A program made the position numbers and the translations under genes. A stretch of DNA of 64,000 nucleotides from Crotophaga sulcirostris (lineage: Eukaryota > Chordata > Aves > Cuculiformes > Crotophagidae), in the NCBI GenBank assembly GCA_013397455.1, contig VYZB01000375.1, positions 356,158-420,157 on the forward strand, in the 5' to 3' direction. How positions within the stretch are numbered: the first letter of the stretch is position 1; each line of letters starts with the position of its first letter. Below are positions 1 to 11,943 of the stretch, piece by piece. The notes beneath the pieces are model-generated. The model was not told where the DNA came from. It did no database searches and saw only the letters and a program-made list of their open reading frames with translations.

Positions 1-300
1 AGTGAGAAGATCCCACAAAAAGAGGTGATCTGACAATAAAGCAGAAGTTAAATGACACCAAACTCTCCTTGTCTCACACGCACATGCTCACATGGAGTCC
101 CATCTGCTGGGTCCCGATAACTCATTTGCACGGGGCACGATGAATGGCTCAGTTTTGAGCAGTCAGAATCAGCTGCAGCACACGTGCCTCTTGCTCTCTA
201 ATTCTTTATTGTTATTCCATGAACTCCGGTGGCCTCAAGCAGCAGGAGACAGGGACACATGTAACAGCTCTCACCCTCTGGCCCAAATACCAACCCCTTT

Positions 301-331
<31 letters not shown>

Positions 332-1921
332 GTTAGGCTACAAACACTTCCCAGGACTCTCATTCACCACCACAGAGCTGTTCTGAGTGTTTGACCAACA
401 CTCTCATGGAGCACATTTTCTGTCCCTTTTCGCAACACCCCTGCTCAGAAGGATAAAACATTCTCAGGCCATCCAGGCTTGCAATGAATAAACCTTCAGC
501 AAAGCTCCACCAGAAAAAAAAAAAAAACTCTTGCAAATCAATCTTTGAATCAGAGATGCAGCAATAGGGAGCCAAGCAGGCATTTTTTTTCCCAAATAAC
601 AAGGAGGTATTGCCACACTTGGCTTATCTGTGCAGTGATTTGCATACATAACCCTCCGTGAAGAAGAGGTATCCGCTCTTATTGACCTTAGTAAATCAAA
701 AGCAGACAGGTCACAACTTTAACTTATTTCTTTGGATACCAATCCGTCAACATACAGAATTGTATAAAACACATGCATAATACATAACACAGATCTGGTG
801 CAGACCATCTGACTTGTTTTAACCCCCTTGTTTCTGTATTTTAATGGTACTGAGTTTAGACCTGTCATTTCGGTTTCTTTTTGTGTCTGTGGAATATATG
901 TGGGCAGTTTGTTCTCTGCATTTCCAATGAGGTCAGTAAGTAACTTGGTGTTTACACAGATGTTTTACAGAGTACAATCTGTCATTAATATTTAAATTGC
1001 ATATGTGTGTCTGCCACAGAGTGTATGTATTTGTTGATAGGTATATAGAGGCATAGAGAGGTATATACACATAAACACACACAGATACACAGATATACAT
1101 GTAAGATTTGATGCAGTTGGAAAAACATCATTCTCCTTATCACATATGGTTAATATTATTTACTATAAATCATCATAAGGTGATGTGATATGATATTGCT
1201 TGTTCATACAGTTGTAAACACCTTTAAGCAGCTTCAGATTCCTGAGTTAACAAGGAAGAGATCTGGTTTTGGGTGTCAGCGTCGGCACTCTGCCTTCTTG
1301 TCTTCCCAAAGTCAAGCATAGCCTTGCATCAAGAAAATGTCATCATTTTTTTTTCCGAAATATTTTAACCCTGTTTGTCAAATCCACAAACAGATCCACC
1401 TGGAGCCCTAATCCAGCAATGAGCAGCAGTCAGACTACTTTTCAGAAAAGGCTTTCTTCACCAGGAGCACCTCAAATATGAAGGAGAAATGGTGTGACTG
1501 AACACATTGTACATTCCCTTTGCAATGTGAGGGCTTTGGAACTGCATTTCTTTAACACAAATTGTTCAAATTTTACCCCTTCATTTTGGGATGACTCTGG
1601 GATCTCCAGTCCCCACCTGGAGATATTTCAGAATAATTGTGTCTAAAATACGAGAGTAGAGTCATCCCACATCCCTGTGAAAGGTGCTTACTCCTAAACT
1701 TACAGGAATAAAAGGTTTAAATGAAATACTTTAGCCTCAGATTTTTGCACAGAAATGACATTCTGAAGAGATATACATCAGGGCTGTGTTTATGCTAGCA
1801 GATAAGTGAGGATCTCATTCTACATGACATTGCTGCATTGCATTCATGAAGACTACTCTTACACCTTTCCCCATCACTCCCCTCAATCTTTGCCCCAAAA
1901 ATGACTCCATGGGAAGGCATT
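1..1921. other. Non-coding AT-rich DNA, no gene seen
   Basis: The few open frames here are short, have no recognisable domain and mostly run through homopolymer tracts. Apart from a poly-T tract near 300, a 14-base A run at 514-527 and an ACAC/TATAGAGG low-complexity patch around 1038-1100, I see no repeat or RNA gene. Whether the stretch is intergenic or intronic cannot be decided from the window. Confidence 0.6.
298..331. repeat. Interrupted poly-T tract
   Basis: About 34 bases of nearly pure T are broken by two single C residues and end at a G at 332. No retrotransposon body is recognisable beside it on either strand, so it is called a simple repeat and not a retroposon tail. Confidence 0.85.
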
Positions 1922-2040
1922 ATGGAATCATAGAATGCTTGAGGTTGGAAAGGAACTTCAAGATCAAGTTGCAACCCCCTTGCCATGGGCATGGACACCT
2001 TCCACTGGGTCAGGTTTGTTGTATAGCCCTTGGCCCACGC
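1922..2040 (-). mobile_element. CR1 3'-end fragment, classical tail group
   Basis: On the plus strand it begins GGAATCATAGAATG and continues GAGGTTGGAAAGGAACTT. It then reads CTTGCCATGGGCATGGACACC, which is the reverse complement of a CR1 3' UTR. The element is therefore inserted on the minus strand and cut off at its 5' side after roughly 120 bases. Divergence increases towards 2040, so the far boundary is approximate. No coding capacity remains. Confidence 0.85.
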
Positions 2041-2374
2041 AAATCCCAAAATGACCTGTAAGAAAGTCCTTAAAGGTGAATCATATCTCATGCTCGAATG
2101 AGAATTAGCTAACAAACCCCTTATAGTTGCCAACTAAATCACTAGCCAATACTTCAACTGCATTTTTTTTTCGAAGTTATGCTACAGGAAGTGTTTCCTC
2201 ATCCAAACAGCAAAGAAAAAGGTCTGGCCTCACTTTTATCTTGCTGACTCAGGAGTGCAGAAGGAAAAAAATATTTGACCCTGGAGTTAGAACACTTCCA
2301 GCATGAGGATCTTAACTTCAAAATTGTTTGTCTGTTACATGAAGTAACTGTTCAATGCAAAATAAAGAGTTATT

Positions 2375-2472
2375 AAATTATGAGTTGGTGTTAGTGTTGG
2401 GTTATAGGTTGGACTCGATGATCTCAGAGGTCCTTTCCAGCCTTGTAATACTGTGATACTGTGATACTGTGA
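2375..2472 (+). mobile_element. CR1 3'-end fragment, TACTGTGA-tail group
   Basis: A severely 5'-truncated copy that keeps only the 3' UTR, with GGTTGGACTCGATGATCTCA followed by AGAGGTCCTTTCCAGCC and three TACTGTGA-type octamers. It matches the same part of the longer copy at 22634-23165 almost base for base. The plus-strand orientation follows from the octamer tail lying at the right end. Confidence 0.92.
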
Positions 2473-2810
2473 AAGAGCCTTTTGAAGAGGGACTGGGCCC
2501 ACACTCACTGCATGTGAACGCTAACAAACTCATGAGTCACATTGTTTCTTGCTCTTGCTTTCTCATGGAACAGTTAGTACTTCTCGGCACAGAAGCCCTC
2601 GTTAACAGAATGGGTGAAGAATCACCCTACCACCACGTGGTTCATGAGTGGGGAGTACAGGATGCTCCTGGAAAGCATTGGCATGACATTTCCTCAAGAT
2701 GAGGGGGAGTCTCACCCCTTTCCAAGCAGAAACTGTACTCCCAACTCCCTTTCTACCTGACTACTCTCCAACCACTCTGTTCCAAGTCTATAGCTTTTGC
2801 ATGGGTTTAT

Positions 2811-3030
2811 TGTGTCCAAAATGAAGTTCCCGACATTTGGACTTATTGAACCTCATCCCATTAGAATCAGCCCATCTCTCCAGTCTGTCCAGGTCCCTCT
2901 GTAGGGCCATCCTACCCTCTAACAGATCAACACTTCCTCCCAGCTTTGTATCATCTGGAATGTGTCAGGACATTCTCCGGTGTAATACTGAACAATACAG
3001 AGCAAAATGATACCAAGAATTGGGCTATCG
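2811..3030 (-). mobile_element. Degraded CR1 reverse-transcriptase fragment
   Basis: Read on the minus strand, this stretch encodes a decayed piece of CR1 ORF2 just after the catalytic motif. A DDTKL-like segment leads into [16 protein letters not shown], then into a [12 protein letters not shown] stretch. It is the segment that follows the aspartate pair at 43356-43367 in the longer element. There is no 3' UTR or octamer tail, so this is an internal relic. The 2975-3030 end is heavily eroded and its boundary is uncertain. Confidence 0.75.
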
Positions 3031-4555
3031 GTTAAACTAGGAGAATCACAACTCAGTGTGTGAGCTTTTGCTCTGTTCCATTTTATTTCCTGGTTCAGAA
3101 GTAGCCTTGGTGTCTTTATGCTTCACCAGACTCCTTAAAAATAAATAAGGAAGTTGCCATTTGTATCCTTCAGGAATACCATGAAGCTTTAACACACCTG
3201 GTATGGGTGGGGGATGCTGAATTGATCGCTGAACTCAAACTGATGGTTGCCTAGGTGCATGTGGCCTCATGACCTAATTCTGCTTGTGATTTGCAAGCTA
3301 CTCCTAGCTACCAATATATATCCAGGCTGCTTGGAGAGAGCCTAATTTCCCAAAGCTGAAACCAACCAGGAATGAAACTCAGTGGCAGAGAGAAAAGTAA
3401 CCTCTCCCAGAAAGGAGTGATCTGGCATCTCTTAATGTTGTTTATTAAATGTACCACAAAATTAAGAATTAAGTACTCTCAAATCCACAACATACACCTT
3501 GTTCAGGTGAAAATAATAAATGAACCCTGGTTTAAAGGCAAGGGAAGGCTAGCCTTAATATTTAAAGACAGGACACAAGGTGAAGTAAATGGAGATCCAG
3601 AGAAAATGTTAGCAGGGAGGGCAAACAAGCAGAAGGGAAATTGCTTGTATCAATGCAGTACACATGACCAATGGGACTAAAACAATTACAACTTTTTAAA
3701 ACTATCAGGGACAAAATAACCTATATAAAATAAAAATATATAAAAAAATATAAAATAACCCAATCAATGAAAACGTTTGCTAAAGAAGTTGCAAAAACTT
3801 GATTGCTACCTACATAAAGATAGGGAGAGAGCATAACCTTGCAAATTTGTCATGGCTACAAGAGTTCACAGCACTCTTTCGTCTTAATGTTTAGTTTTGA
3901 TTCATGTCCCAGGGAAAATGGAGCAGAACAGAAAGGATTTAAATAAAGCAAATGAAAAAAGGATAAAATTTGGTGTATAAGTAAAGGACATGAATTAGAT
4001 GCTTATATTTATATATTACTTTTGAAGAAAAAAAGTTGAACTAAGGTTTTCCACTGGATTTTAAAGGAAAACTGTTTAAATAACTGTAGAAGGCATTTTA
4101 CATGTAATGAATCCATGGCATTTGATTTTGCATTTTATTACTGCAGCAAAATACCTAGCAGCATCTTATCATATGTAGGGATAAGGTGAAGGTATTCGGT
4201 GTTAAACAGAAGCTCAAAAAATATTGAGATGTGGTCTAACTTCACCCACATGAACACTGCTTATGTCAAGTTTGTATTTATAACAATCTCAACAGCCATA
4301 ATCAATTCTATTCCCCAGTAAATAGATTATTAGAATGAGTTCTTAATATTCACCTGAATATCACAATCCTATTTTTCTTTTTCTTCTTTTTTTTTTTTTC
4401 TAAACGTCTGCCATATCCAAAGTTGCATGTATCTCTTCTTTGGGTTTGACTTACATGGTTTAGATTTAAAATGTCACTTATATGTTGACGAGTATGAAAT
4501 AATCTCTACAAAGTGCTGTGTGATGGTGTTCAAGCTAGACCTTCTGTGGCATCTC
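3031..4555. other. Non-coding AT-rich DNA, no gene seen
   Basis: AT-rich sequence with an A/T-only patch around 3720-3760 and a T/C-rich run at 4371-4400. The longest open frame (about 100 codons at 3372-3680) has no domain, no supporting splice context and an ordinary AT-rich composition, so it is not called a gene. Confidence 0.55.
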
Positions 4556-4690
4556 CTTCATTAAAGGCCCTTATAAACAGGTTAGAGGATCATCTCTGAG
4601 AAACAACATAGGTAGAGCTGATCCTGCCCTAGGGCTGGGGCATGGAAGAGGTGACCTTTTGAGGTCCTTTCCAGCCTTAAGAGTCTATCT
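4556..4690 (+). mobile_element. Old CR1 3'-end fragment
   Basis: The pattern is that of an older CR1 3' end: a TTAAAGGCCCTTATAAACAG start, then GATCCTGCCCTAGGGC, then GAGGTGACCTTTTGAGGTCC and TTTCCAGCCTTA. The order of these blocks and the 'tgacctttngaggtcctttccagcc' style of ending are CR1-like, but similarity to the other copies in this window is low. The octamer tail is eroded. The subfamily is inferred and not proven. Confidence 0.65.
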
Positions 4691-5019
4691 TTCATTATTC
4701 TGATACAATAAATTGCTGTGGCCCATTAGAACGAATAGACTGATATAACACATATTTGTGGAGGTCCCAGGAGAGCTCATTAGAGTGAGGTGAGAATGTG
4801 TTTTAACCCTCTTTTTTTTCCAATGTAGAAACCAACCAAAAAGTAACATGTAGCAAAGAGACAGTAACACAGAGATAAACAAATATCCTATACTTATTGG
4901 AATTAAATCACCTTATGATCGTCCACTTTGGGATCTCCTTCTGAAACATCTTACTCTGGCTACAGTTAGAGTCCAACCATTCAAGAAGATGAACCTGATG
5001 TATTTAAGCAATATATAAC

Positions 5020-5129
5020 CACAGTATCACAGTATTACAAGGTTGGAAAGGACCTCTGAGATCATCGAGGCCAACCTATAACCCAACACTAACACCAACT
5101 CATCATCTAAACCACGGCACTGAGTGCCT
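5020..5129 (-). mobile_element. CR1 3'-end fragment, TACTGTGA-tail group
   Basis: It starts with the inverted tail (ACAGTATCACAGTATTAC), then AAGGTTGGAAAGGACCTCTG and the AACCCAACACTAACACC block. It stops just inside the ORF2 C-terminus, at the ACTGAGTGCC codons. Only about 110 bases remain, so the copy was 5'-truncated at insertion. It sits directly beside a duplicated 16-mer flanking an AT microsatellite at 5144-5195. Confidence 0.92.
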
Positions 5130-5143
5130 ATATGTGTTAATAT

Positions 5144-5195
5144 ATGTTTCTAGTTAAGAAATATATATATATAAAATAAATGTTTCTAGTTAAGA
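5144..5195. repeat. 16-bp direct repeat flanking an (AT)n tract
   Basis: ATGTTTCTAGTTAAGA occurs at 5144-5159 and again, perfectly, at 5180-5195. Between the copies is a short AT dinucleotide run from about 5160 to 5172. The two copies are identical, so the duplication is recent or conserved. Confidence 0.9.
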
Positions 5196-5199
5196 TTAG

Positions 5200-8100
5200 A
5201 ATTCGACTTCTACAGCTCAGGGTACATTCTCCATTTTTGAAGGATCTGATTCCAAAAACTTCTTAGTTTAAATTACCTGTCAAGCTGGAAGTAAGTCAAA
5301 CCAGGCTATCATATTCTGAGTAGTTACTATGCCTAGAAAGGCTTGTGCAAAGCAATAGTAGAGTTGATCTTTGAGCATCCACGAACAAGTGAGGAGAACT
5401 GGGGTTGAACACAGTGGCAGAAAAGCAAGCAGAGCAAGGGTGAGTGTGCATCACAAACTACACAGACTGGGAAAATTAAAATGAGTGAAGTTCTACTTTA
5501 ATTGCATGATTTGAAGGCAAAAATAAAAATTCTTTATTATGTTCACTGGGTGGCTTTAGTCTCAACAAGAGACTGAAATGAGCTTCTCACTGTGAGAGCT
5601 GACTGTGTTCAGCTGCAAGTGCCCATTGGGTTTTAAATCCCATCATATTTTATAAACTTATTTATTTTACTGGTAAAGACTATAGAGAGCACATCTCTAA
5701 TACTGCTCTGTGTAGCAGGTAGCTAGATAAAGACACACAGATTAAGGAACGAGGGTCAAAAATAGAGAGAACAGTTCAGACTGACTGGGCATGCTCTAAG
5801 GAAGACTCATTGCTGCAGGCAGTCACTGGTAAGAGGTTACTGGGGGAAGAAATATGAATTGATCGTTTCCAGATTTGTCAGTTTACAGACAAATTTTTAG
5901 GGAAAGAATAGTTTCTCTTCGTGACCAGAAAAGTTGTATGTGACTAGTTTGGGTAGGTAATGAAAAAAAAAAAAAAGCAGTTGCTGTTTATTTTAAAATT
6001 TCATTCATATGTATGCATCCATACACATATTTTCATAATTCTCAGATCAACCAGTTTTTATCAGGGGTAGCTGATGTTAATTTGATTCAATCTATTGTAG
6101 CTAATGGGACTCTCCATAATCCTAAGCTTCTCATCAACAGGTAAGGTCGTATCTTCCAGCAGCATTAGGTGTGGCTGAACAGTAATAAGATACCTACTTT
6201 TCCCTCACGTTTTTATACATTCAAATGAGTAAATATTTAAATCACCACATCCAGAATGACTTTTCCCTTAACTGCTAACAGTTATTTTACCAACCTTCGG
6301 TCTTCCTTCTTTTTTTACTTCCATGTTTTATTTTTTCTCACTGTTCTGTAATTGAAATGTGATATTATGGGCAGACTGTTCGTGGTATCTAGCAGGTGAT
6401 CTATAAGCCCTTGGGAATGAAGAACTCATTCTGGAAGATTTGTGAAGGTAGTATAGAACATTTCACCTTCTGCTTACTTTCACTGCACAGGAGTTGTACC
6501 TCAAGTACAAAAATTTTTTGTAGCCCACAAGCTTAGAACAGAAATGCTGAAATCCTCTTCAGTTCCACATTTAGTAGTGGATGTTGCAGAATTCGTTTTT
6601 CCTCATGGAAACACAACTTGTAAAGTAGCTTGCTCTTTATTGTGGTCCTCAAACGTGCTATGATATATAAACATGCTTACATTCCCACCTGGGCTGGTGT
6701 TGCTTCTCATGAACTTGAAGTGAAAAAGGAAACATCTTCTTAAGTCGTTGGAGGATCCTAGTTAAAAGGCAAAAATAAAGAAGGTGAAAGTATGAAGAAA
6801 TCCCATTCTCTTTTTCTGAAAGGGAAACTGAGGCATGAAGCGTTGATATCACTGACTTGATACGGTGGATTGGAAGCAAAGAGAGAGAAAGAGTAAAGGC
6901 TTCCTAAGCAAAATATACTTTTTCTCCCGAATATCATCAACCTCACACCTGAACTGACAGATTACTAAAGTCATTCAGGTGAAATCTCTACCAAACCATT
7001 ATTTAACTCACGAAAGAGCCTGTTCACCCACCCTGAGGCCATTTGGCATAATTTGACCTCCTAATAGTCTTTAGTTCCAACAGAATCCGTGTCCAAGGTG
7101 CTTATTGGGAATGGTCTGTGGCTCCTGGCTAGTTCTTGAATCACTACTGGGAATTTCTTAAGAGAAGTATCAGTTTGCCTGGGCCAAAATAGCACCAGGA
7201 TGATTCATGGGTACCAAGCCCCAGCATCCCCTGGCCTCCCACCTCTTCCTAGACTTTCTGTTCCTTGCTGCACAGAATCAGACACTTTGCTCAGTAACAG
7301 GTGGGACGCAATACCCAGATGGTATCAAACCATGTAGGATATTAGATGACACATGGAGATTAAAGTTGGAAAATTATCTGGCTAAAGAAGTTAAAATTTA
7401 ACATTTCTAGTTAAAGATGATGGCCCAAACAACAAGATCCCAGCAGAATTATGATATCTTAAGTGAAGTGGAGGTCTTGACTGCAGTGGCTGGATGCAAA
7501 CACCAATATCATTCTTTTTCCTGGGACAGAGTAGCCTTAGCAAGTGAGCAAACCTTAAAATTGTTCCTGACCTGAATCCCAGCTTATTTTCATTGTACCT
7601 TCTTTCCTCGTCCCGCTTCCTGAAATCTGGATATAAACCCAGCCCTCAACCCTTTGAGCACCATTGGCTTCACTCTTTGATCAAAATACCTTTTCAAGTG
7701 GCGATGTCCTGGTGAATGGTGCACCCAGGACTTGCTGGGAAGGAAAGGAGAACACGCTGGGGAAAACATGGATAAAAAGGTTCTGAACCAGATGTAAGCA
7801 GTGCACATGTGGTAGAGCTGGATTCCAAAGAGGTAAAAGAAATAAAGCACTAACAATGGCATTCATTTTGATTTGATCAGACATTGAGAGGAAACCTGGT
7901 AGCAAAGAAATGACTTGGTCAGAAAGATGGCAGACATCAATTCCTTGGTCACAAAAGTCTCTTACTAATTATCTGCTACTCATTGTAATATCTTATAGAG
8001 AACAACTGTACTTTTGGGAAGCAATCGTAGCTGCTCGCATAGATAGTGACCTGAAATCCTCAGCTGTTTCTAATCCTGCAAGATCATTTCTCCCAGTACT

Positions 8101-9549
8101 GACTATGAGATCCTACCCAAAATTAATGAAATTACAAAGCTAAAGCTAGAAATGGAAGAGTTGAAGAGCATGAGACAAAACATTTAGATGATATATGAAG
8201 TGAAATAAAAGGGTATTTGAGAAGAAAGAAGGACAAAGTGCTATCACAAGTAGAGAAACTCAGGAAAAGAAAACAAGTCAAAGTGAGGTTGGGGAGAAAC
8301 TAGAAAGGGAAAAAACAGAAAACTTTCCTCTGTTTTCAAATCTACTTCTTTCAATTGACAGAGGAACTTCTGATTTCCATTGGTGCAAAGGTATGCAAGA
8401 ACAAAGCCAGGGAAATTCATTCCAACTCATTAGAAGCACAATTAAATACCTCTCATATTATCTTGTATTTTCTACAGTCATGGATCGTTCTAGGCAGTTT
8501 ATGCCATTCATACAACACAATTAGAAATATGTCATTTGAATAATGGAGAGTCAAACTTACATTTTAAACGTCTCCCATCATTTTGGAATAAGAATTCATG
8601 AGCATTGTAATTTCTCTTGATAATATTATTCTGAACCTATTTTTGTTTTCTTATCAAAGCTATTTAAAATCATGAACTTCACTGTGTGATAATTTACTTC
8701 ATAACACTTTTATTTCTCCTTTAAGGTTTTTATTATTAATGAGAATGCATTTTTTATAGCACAGAATGTTGATACCTTTACTTATAAAGACAGTAGGAAA
8801 GTGTCATTTGATCATCTAATGACCTCTGGTGGATGAATCTAATTGACTCACAAACATAATGTTTCACACTGGTTTTCACTCGTATTGATTGCATTACTAC
8901 GAGCCTGTGTACAGACAGCTTCTCCACGCCGCAGAATAGCCAGACTGAAAATCACCCTTTCCCAACCTAGGAAGAAAAATCACACGTCTCAAAGTGTCTC
9001 AGGAGATGAAACCAATAAAAACCTCTAATAATAAATAACCATCAAGTCCAATTCAATCCAATTTTCTTCGTGCGATCCCAAATCTTTTGTGCATTTCGTA
9101 CAACACACACAAAAAGACAGATACCTGGTCAGTGTAGTTGGTCCTGTTTTCTTCCCATGGATGTGTCGCTATCTGTATTTTTACACTACATACTAAGAAT
9201 CTGATCATCTATTCATCTTTCCCTGCTGGTGAGTTGAATTTCACTCAAAGGAAACTACATTTTTCCTTTAGTAGTTCACCTGGAAGGCAAAACCTTACAA
9301 AGCAAAGGGAAGGGTAGCTAAATCTTCACACGCTATGTTTTTAGAAGGCAAGACACACAGGTGAGCAGTGAAAGAGTTAAATGAACATGTCTTAGCCTGT
9401 AGATCAGCATGTGGAGCAAGGCCCTGTTTGTGAGATGTGCACTTGGGCTGAGATTTTGGAAAGAGCATTAGAGGTCATTAATGCTCTGCTGAGGGGGTGT
9501 TTTCAGGTCGTTTCATGGGCTTTTTCTCTCTTTAATTTCGGGGGATACA
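5200..9549. other. Non-coding DNA, no gene seen
   Basis: More than 4 kb without a recognisable exon, RNA gene or transposon. Only simple features stand out, such as a 14-base A run at 5963-5976. The open frames are all below about 95 codons and overlap on opposite strands without domain content. Confidence 0.55.
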
Positions 9550-9795
9550 TCACAGTATCACAGTATCACAGTATTGCAAGATTGGAAAGGACCTTTGAGA
9601 TCATAGAGTCCAACCCATAACCCAACACTAACACCAATCCATCATCTAAACTCTGGCACTGAGTGCCTTATCCAATCTCCTCATAAACACCTCCAGGGTT
9701 GGTGACTCCACCACCTCCCTGGGCAGCGCATTCCAATGGCCAATCACCCTTTCAGTGAAGAATTTTTCCTAACATCAAGCCTAAACTTTCCCTGA
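9550..9795 (-). mobile_element. CR1 3' fragment, TACTGTGA-tail group
   Basis: It opens with three inverted tail octamers (CACAGTATCACAGTATCACA), then the 3' UTR. The ORF2 C-terminus follows, including the antisense of the LPRE-VV and HWNAL codons (GGGCAGCGCATTCCAATGG). It ends near 9795, where similarity to the other copies stops after CTAAACTTTCCCTGA. The GCGC CpG is retained, as in the other long members of the group. Confidence 0.93.
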
Positions 9796-11710
9796 AAATA
9801 CATGGAGTGATCTCCACTAAAACGGTGTAAATCTAGAGGAAAGATTGTGGATTTACAACAGGGATCAGAGTCTGACCCATGATTCTTTGGTTCCTTATGT
9901 GTTTGCACAAGAGGAAGAGTAGGTTAGTGGTGCGTATTGATTCCACCATGGGACAATGAGGAAAACCATGAAAGGTATCCTAGCAGAACTACACTACAGA
10001 TTGTGTGAGCAGCTACCACTACTCAATGGGCAATAAATTAATACAATATGTAAAACAAGAAGAAATCCTTGTCAGTTACAATCTGCTTGCCAAATATCTG
10101 AGGAGGCTGTAGAAGCTTTTTGATCCTCTTCTGTATTCCTCAATACTCATGAAAAGTAGTGCTATCAGGGCTAAACAATAAAAAAAAAAGAAACAAACAA
10201 ACAAAAAAGAGACTGCAAAAATCAAAACTATGGTACTGCTTTGTACTTATAGCAAGTTTCCTTTATTTCATTCAGTCTGGATGGGTGTTCCTTGAAAATG
10301 CTGTGAAAGTACAACACCAGCTTTAACATGTTTTTATTTTTAACTGTGGAAGCCTGTAAAGCGAGGCAGCAACCAGCTCCTTCAGCAGTCATGTTTTATT
10401 AACCTTTCTTCCCTTCTGTGTTTCTACCAAATACATTTTGTTACCTGGATGTGAGTTATGCTTACAAGGGGTGTTGTTAAGGTGCAAATATCGACAGATG
10501 CTGTGTAAGTTCACTGCTAGTGGTGTAACCTGGAGGGTCACAGCTTCTACATCTTCTAGAGAGTTTCTTCACTTGATGCAGAGACCTGTTTCTCAAGGAC
10601 TCCTCATAGGGCAATATCCAAAAACCCTGAAGTACAGTCTCAAGGGTAGGTACCTATTCTCTCTCTGTCATTAAAAGTCTCAGATGCAGTTTCTGTCTCT
10701 CTTTAATCCCCACATAAGCCTTGAGTTACCAGACTGAGCTGCAAAGGCAATGGGAGTTTTCATTCTGCCTGTGCAGAATATTCTCTGTATTTCTTACAGC
10801 CATTCTACCAACTGAGATTCATTCTATCTATATCCATCTCAAAATAGATGGACATCCTGCACAGAGCAAATCTTTCCCTCATCTAAGTTACTTGTCTCCC
10901 CCTTGCCTCTGTTCCTTGTTTTCATTCCTACACGCAACCCTGGCATAAGACTCTTTTGGACAGAAAATAAAATCCTTTAACAACTCCACCAACCTAGAAG
11001 ACTCACTGGGGAGGAAACGGGAAACCTCTTCCCCTTCACTCTTGCTACCAGCAGCTGAATCAATGGAGGTCATTATATTCCTTGCCCAAGAAGTCAAGGG
11101 GTCAGGAAAGAGCAGCTTTGTTGAGGAGTTGCTCCAGCCCGATATTATGGATTTGAACAATGAAAACAGAGTCGAATTGTGAGAACCCATGTGAGATTAT
11201 TTAAGGCAAGATAAAGTCATTTTAGTCATTGCTATTGCAAGAGGGCTTTGGATCATGAAGGGCACCCCTCTAGTCAGATCTCTGGATAGGATTAGTGCAT
11301 GGAGCAGGGCAGGAGAAGAGAGCAGAAGCGATGCTGAGACAGAGCTGCCAGAGCTCTGAGCAATGAAAATTCACTTCCAAGGGTGTAGGTGGATGACTAG
11401 GTGATACCATTTGGGTGTCCCCCCTCATATCGAAGGGCAAGATGGATGAGAAAGAGGGATTTAAGATGATTTTTTTGCTGACTCCAGGAAACTTCTAACT
11501 CGTCCTGGGGAAACATTGCTCCCTTAGGTCAAGGCAGTCACTCTTGGGCTGTCAGGAGAGGAAGTTGTGGTTCTTTTCATTCCTTTAATTACCTGTCTTG
11601 CTTTCCCAGGCTGAGGCATCAGCTACTCCTGCAGCAAGCACAGACCTGCTCCTCTCAGAGGTCCACCTCTGTCCTGGCATCCTTCCTGGACAACAGAATC
11701 ACTTGGAAAA
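9796..11710. other. Non-coding DNA with an A-rich simple repeat
   Basis: No gene is supported. A-rich sequence with AAAC units lies at 10175-10209. The roughly 100-codon antisense frame at 10888-11190 lacks any known domain. Confidence 0.5.
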
Positions 11711-11943
11711 GTCTTTCTTTTCTTTCTTTTTTCCTTCCTTTATTTCTTTCTTTCTCTCTTCCTTTCTCTCTTTCTTTCTTCCTTCCTTTCTTTCTTTATC
11801 TCTCTCTCTCTTTCTCTCTTTCTTTCTTTCTTTAGCTCTTTCTTTAGCTCTTTCTTTCTTTCCTTCTTTCTTTCCTTCTTTCTTTTTTCTTTTCTTCCTT
11901 CCTTCTTCCCTTCTTTCTTTTATTTTTTTCTTCTTCTTTTTTC
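11711..11943. repeat. Long TTTC microsatellite (polypyrimidine)
   Basis: About 230 bases of almost uninterrupted pyrimidine are built from TTTC, TTCC and TCTC units with a few AGC interruptions near 11835-11850. The apparent proteins on either strand are Ser/Phe/Leu or Lys/Glu/Arg homopolymer-like translations of this tract and are not genes. Confidence 0.97.
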
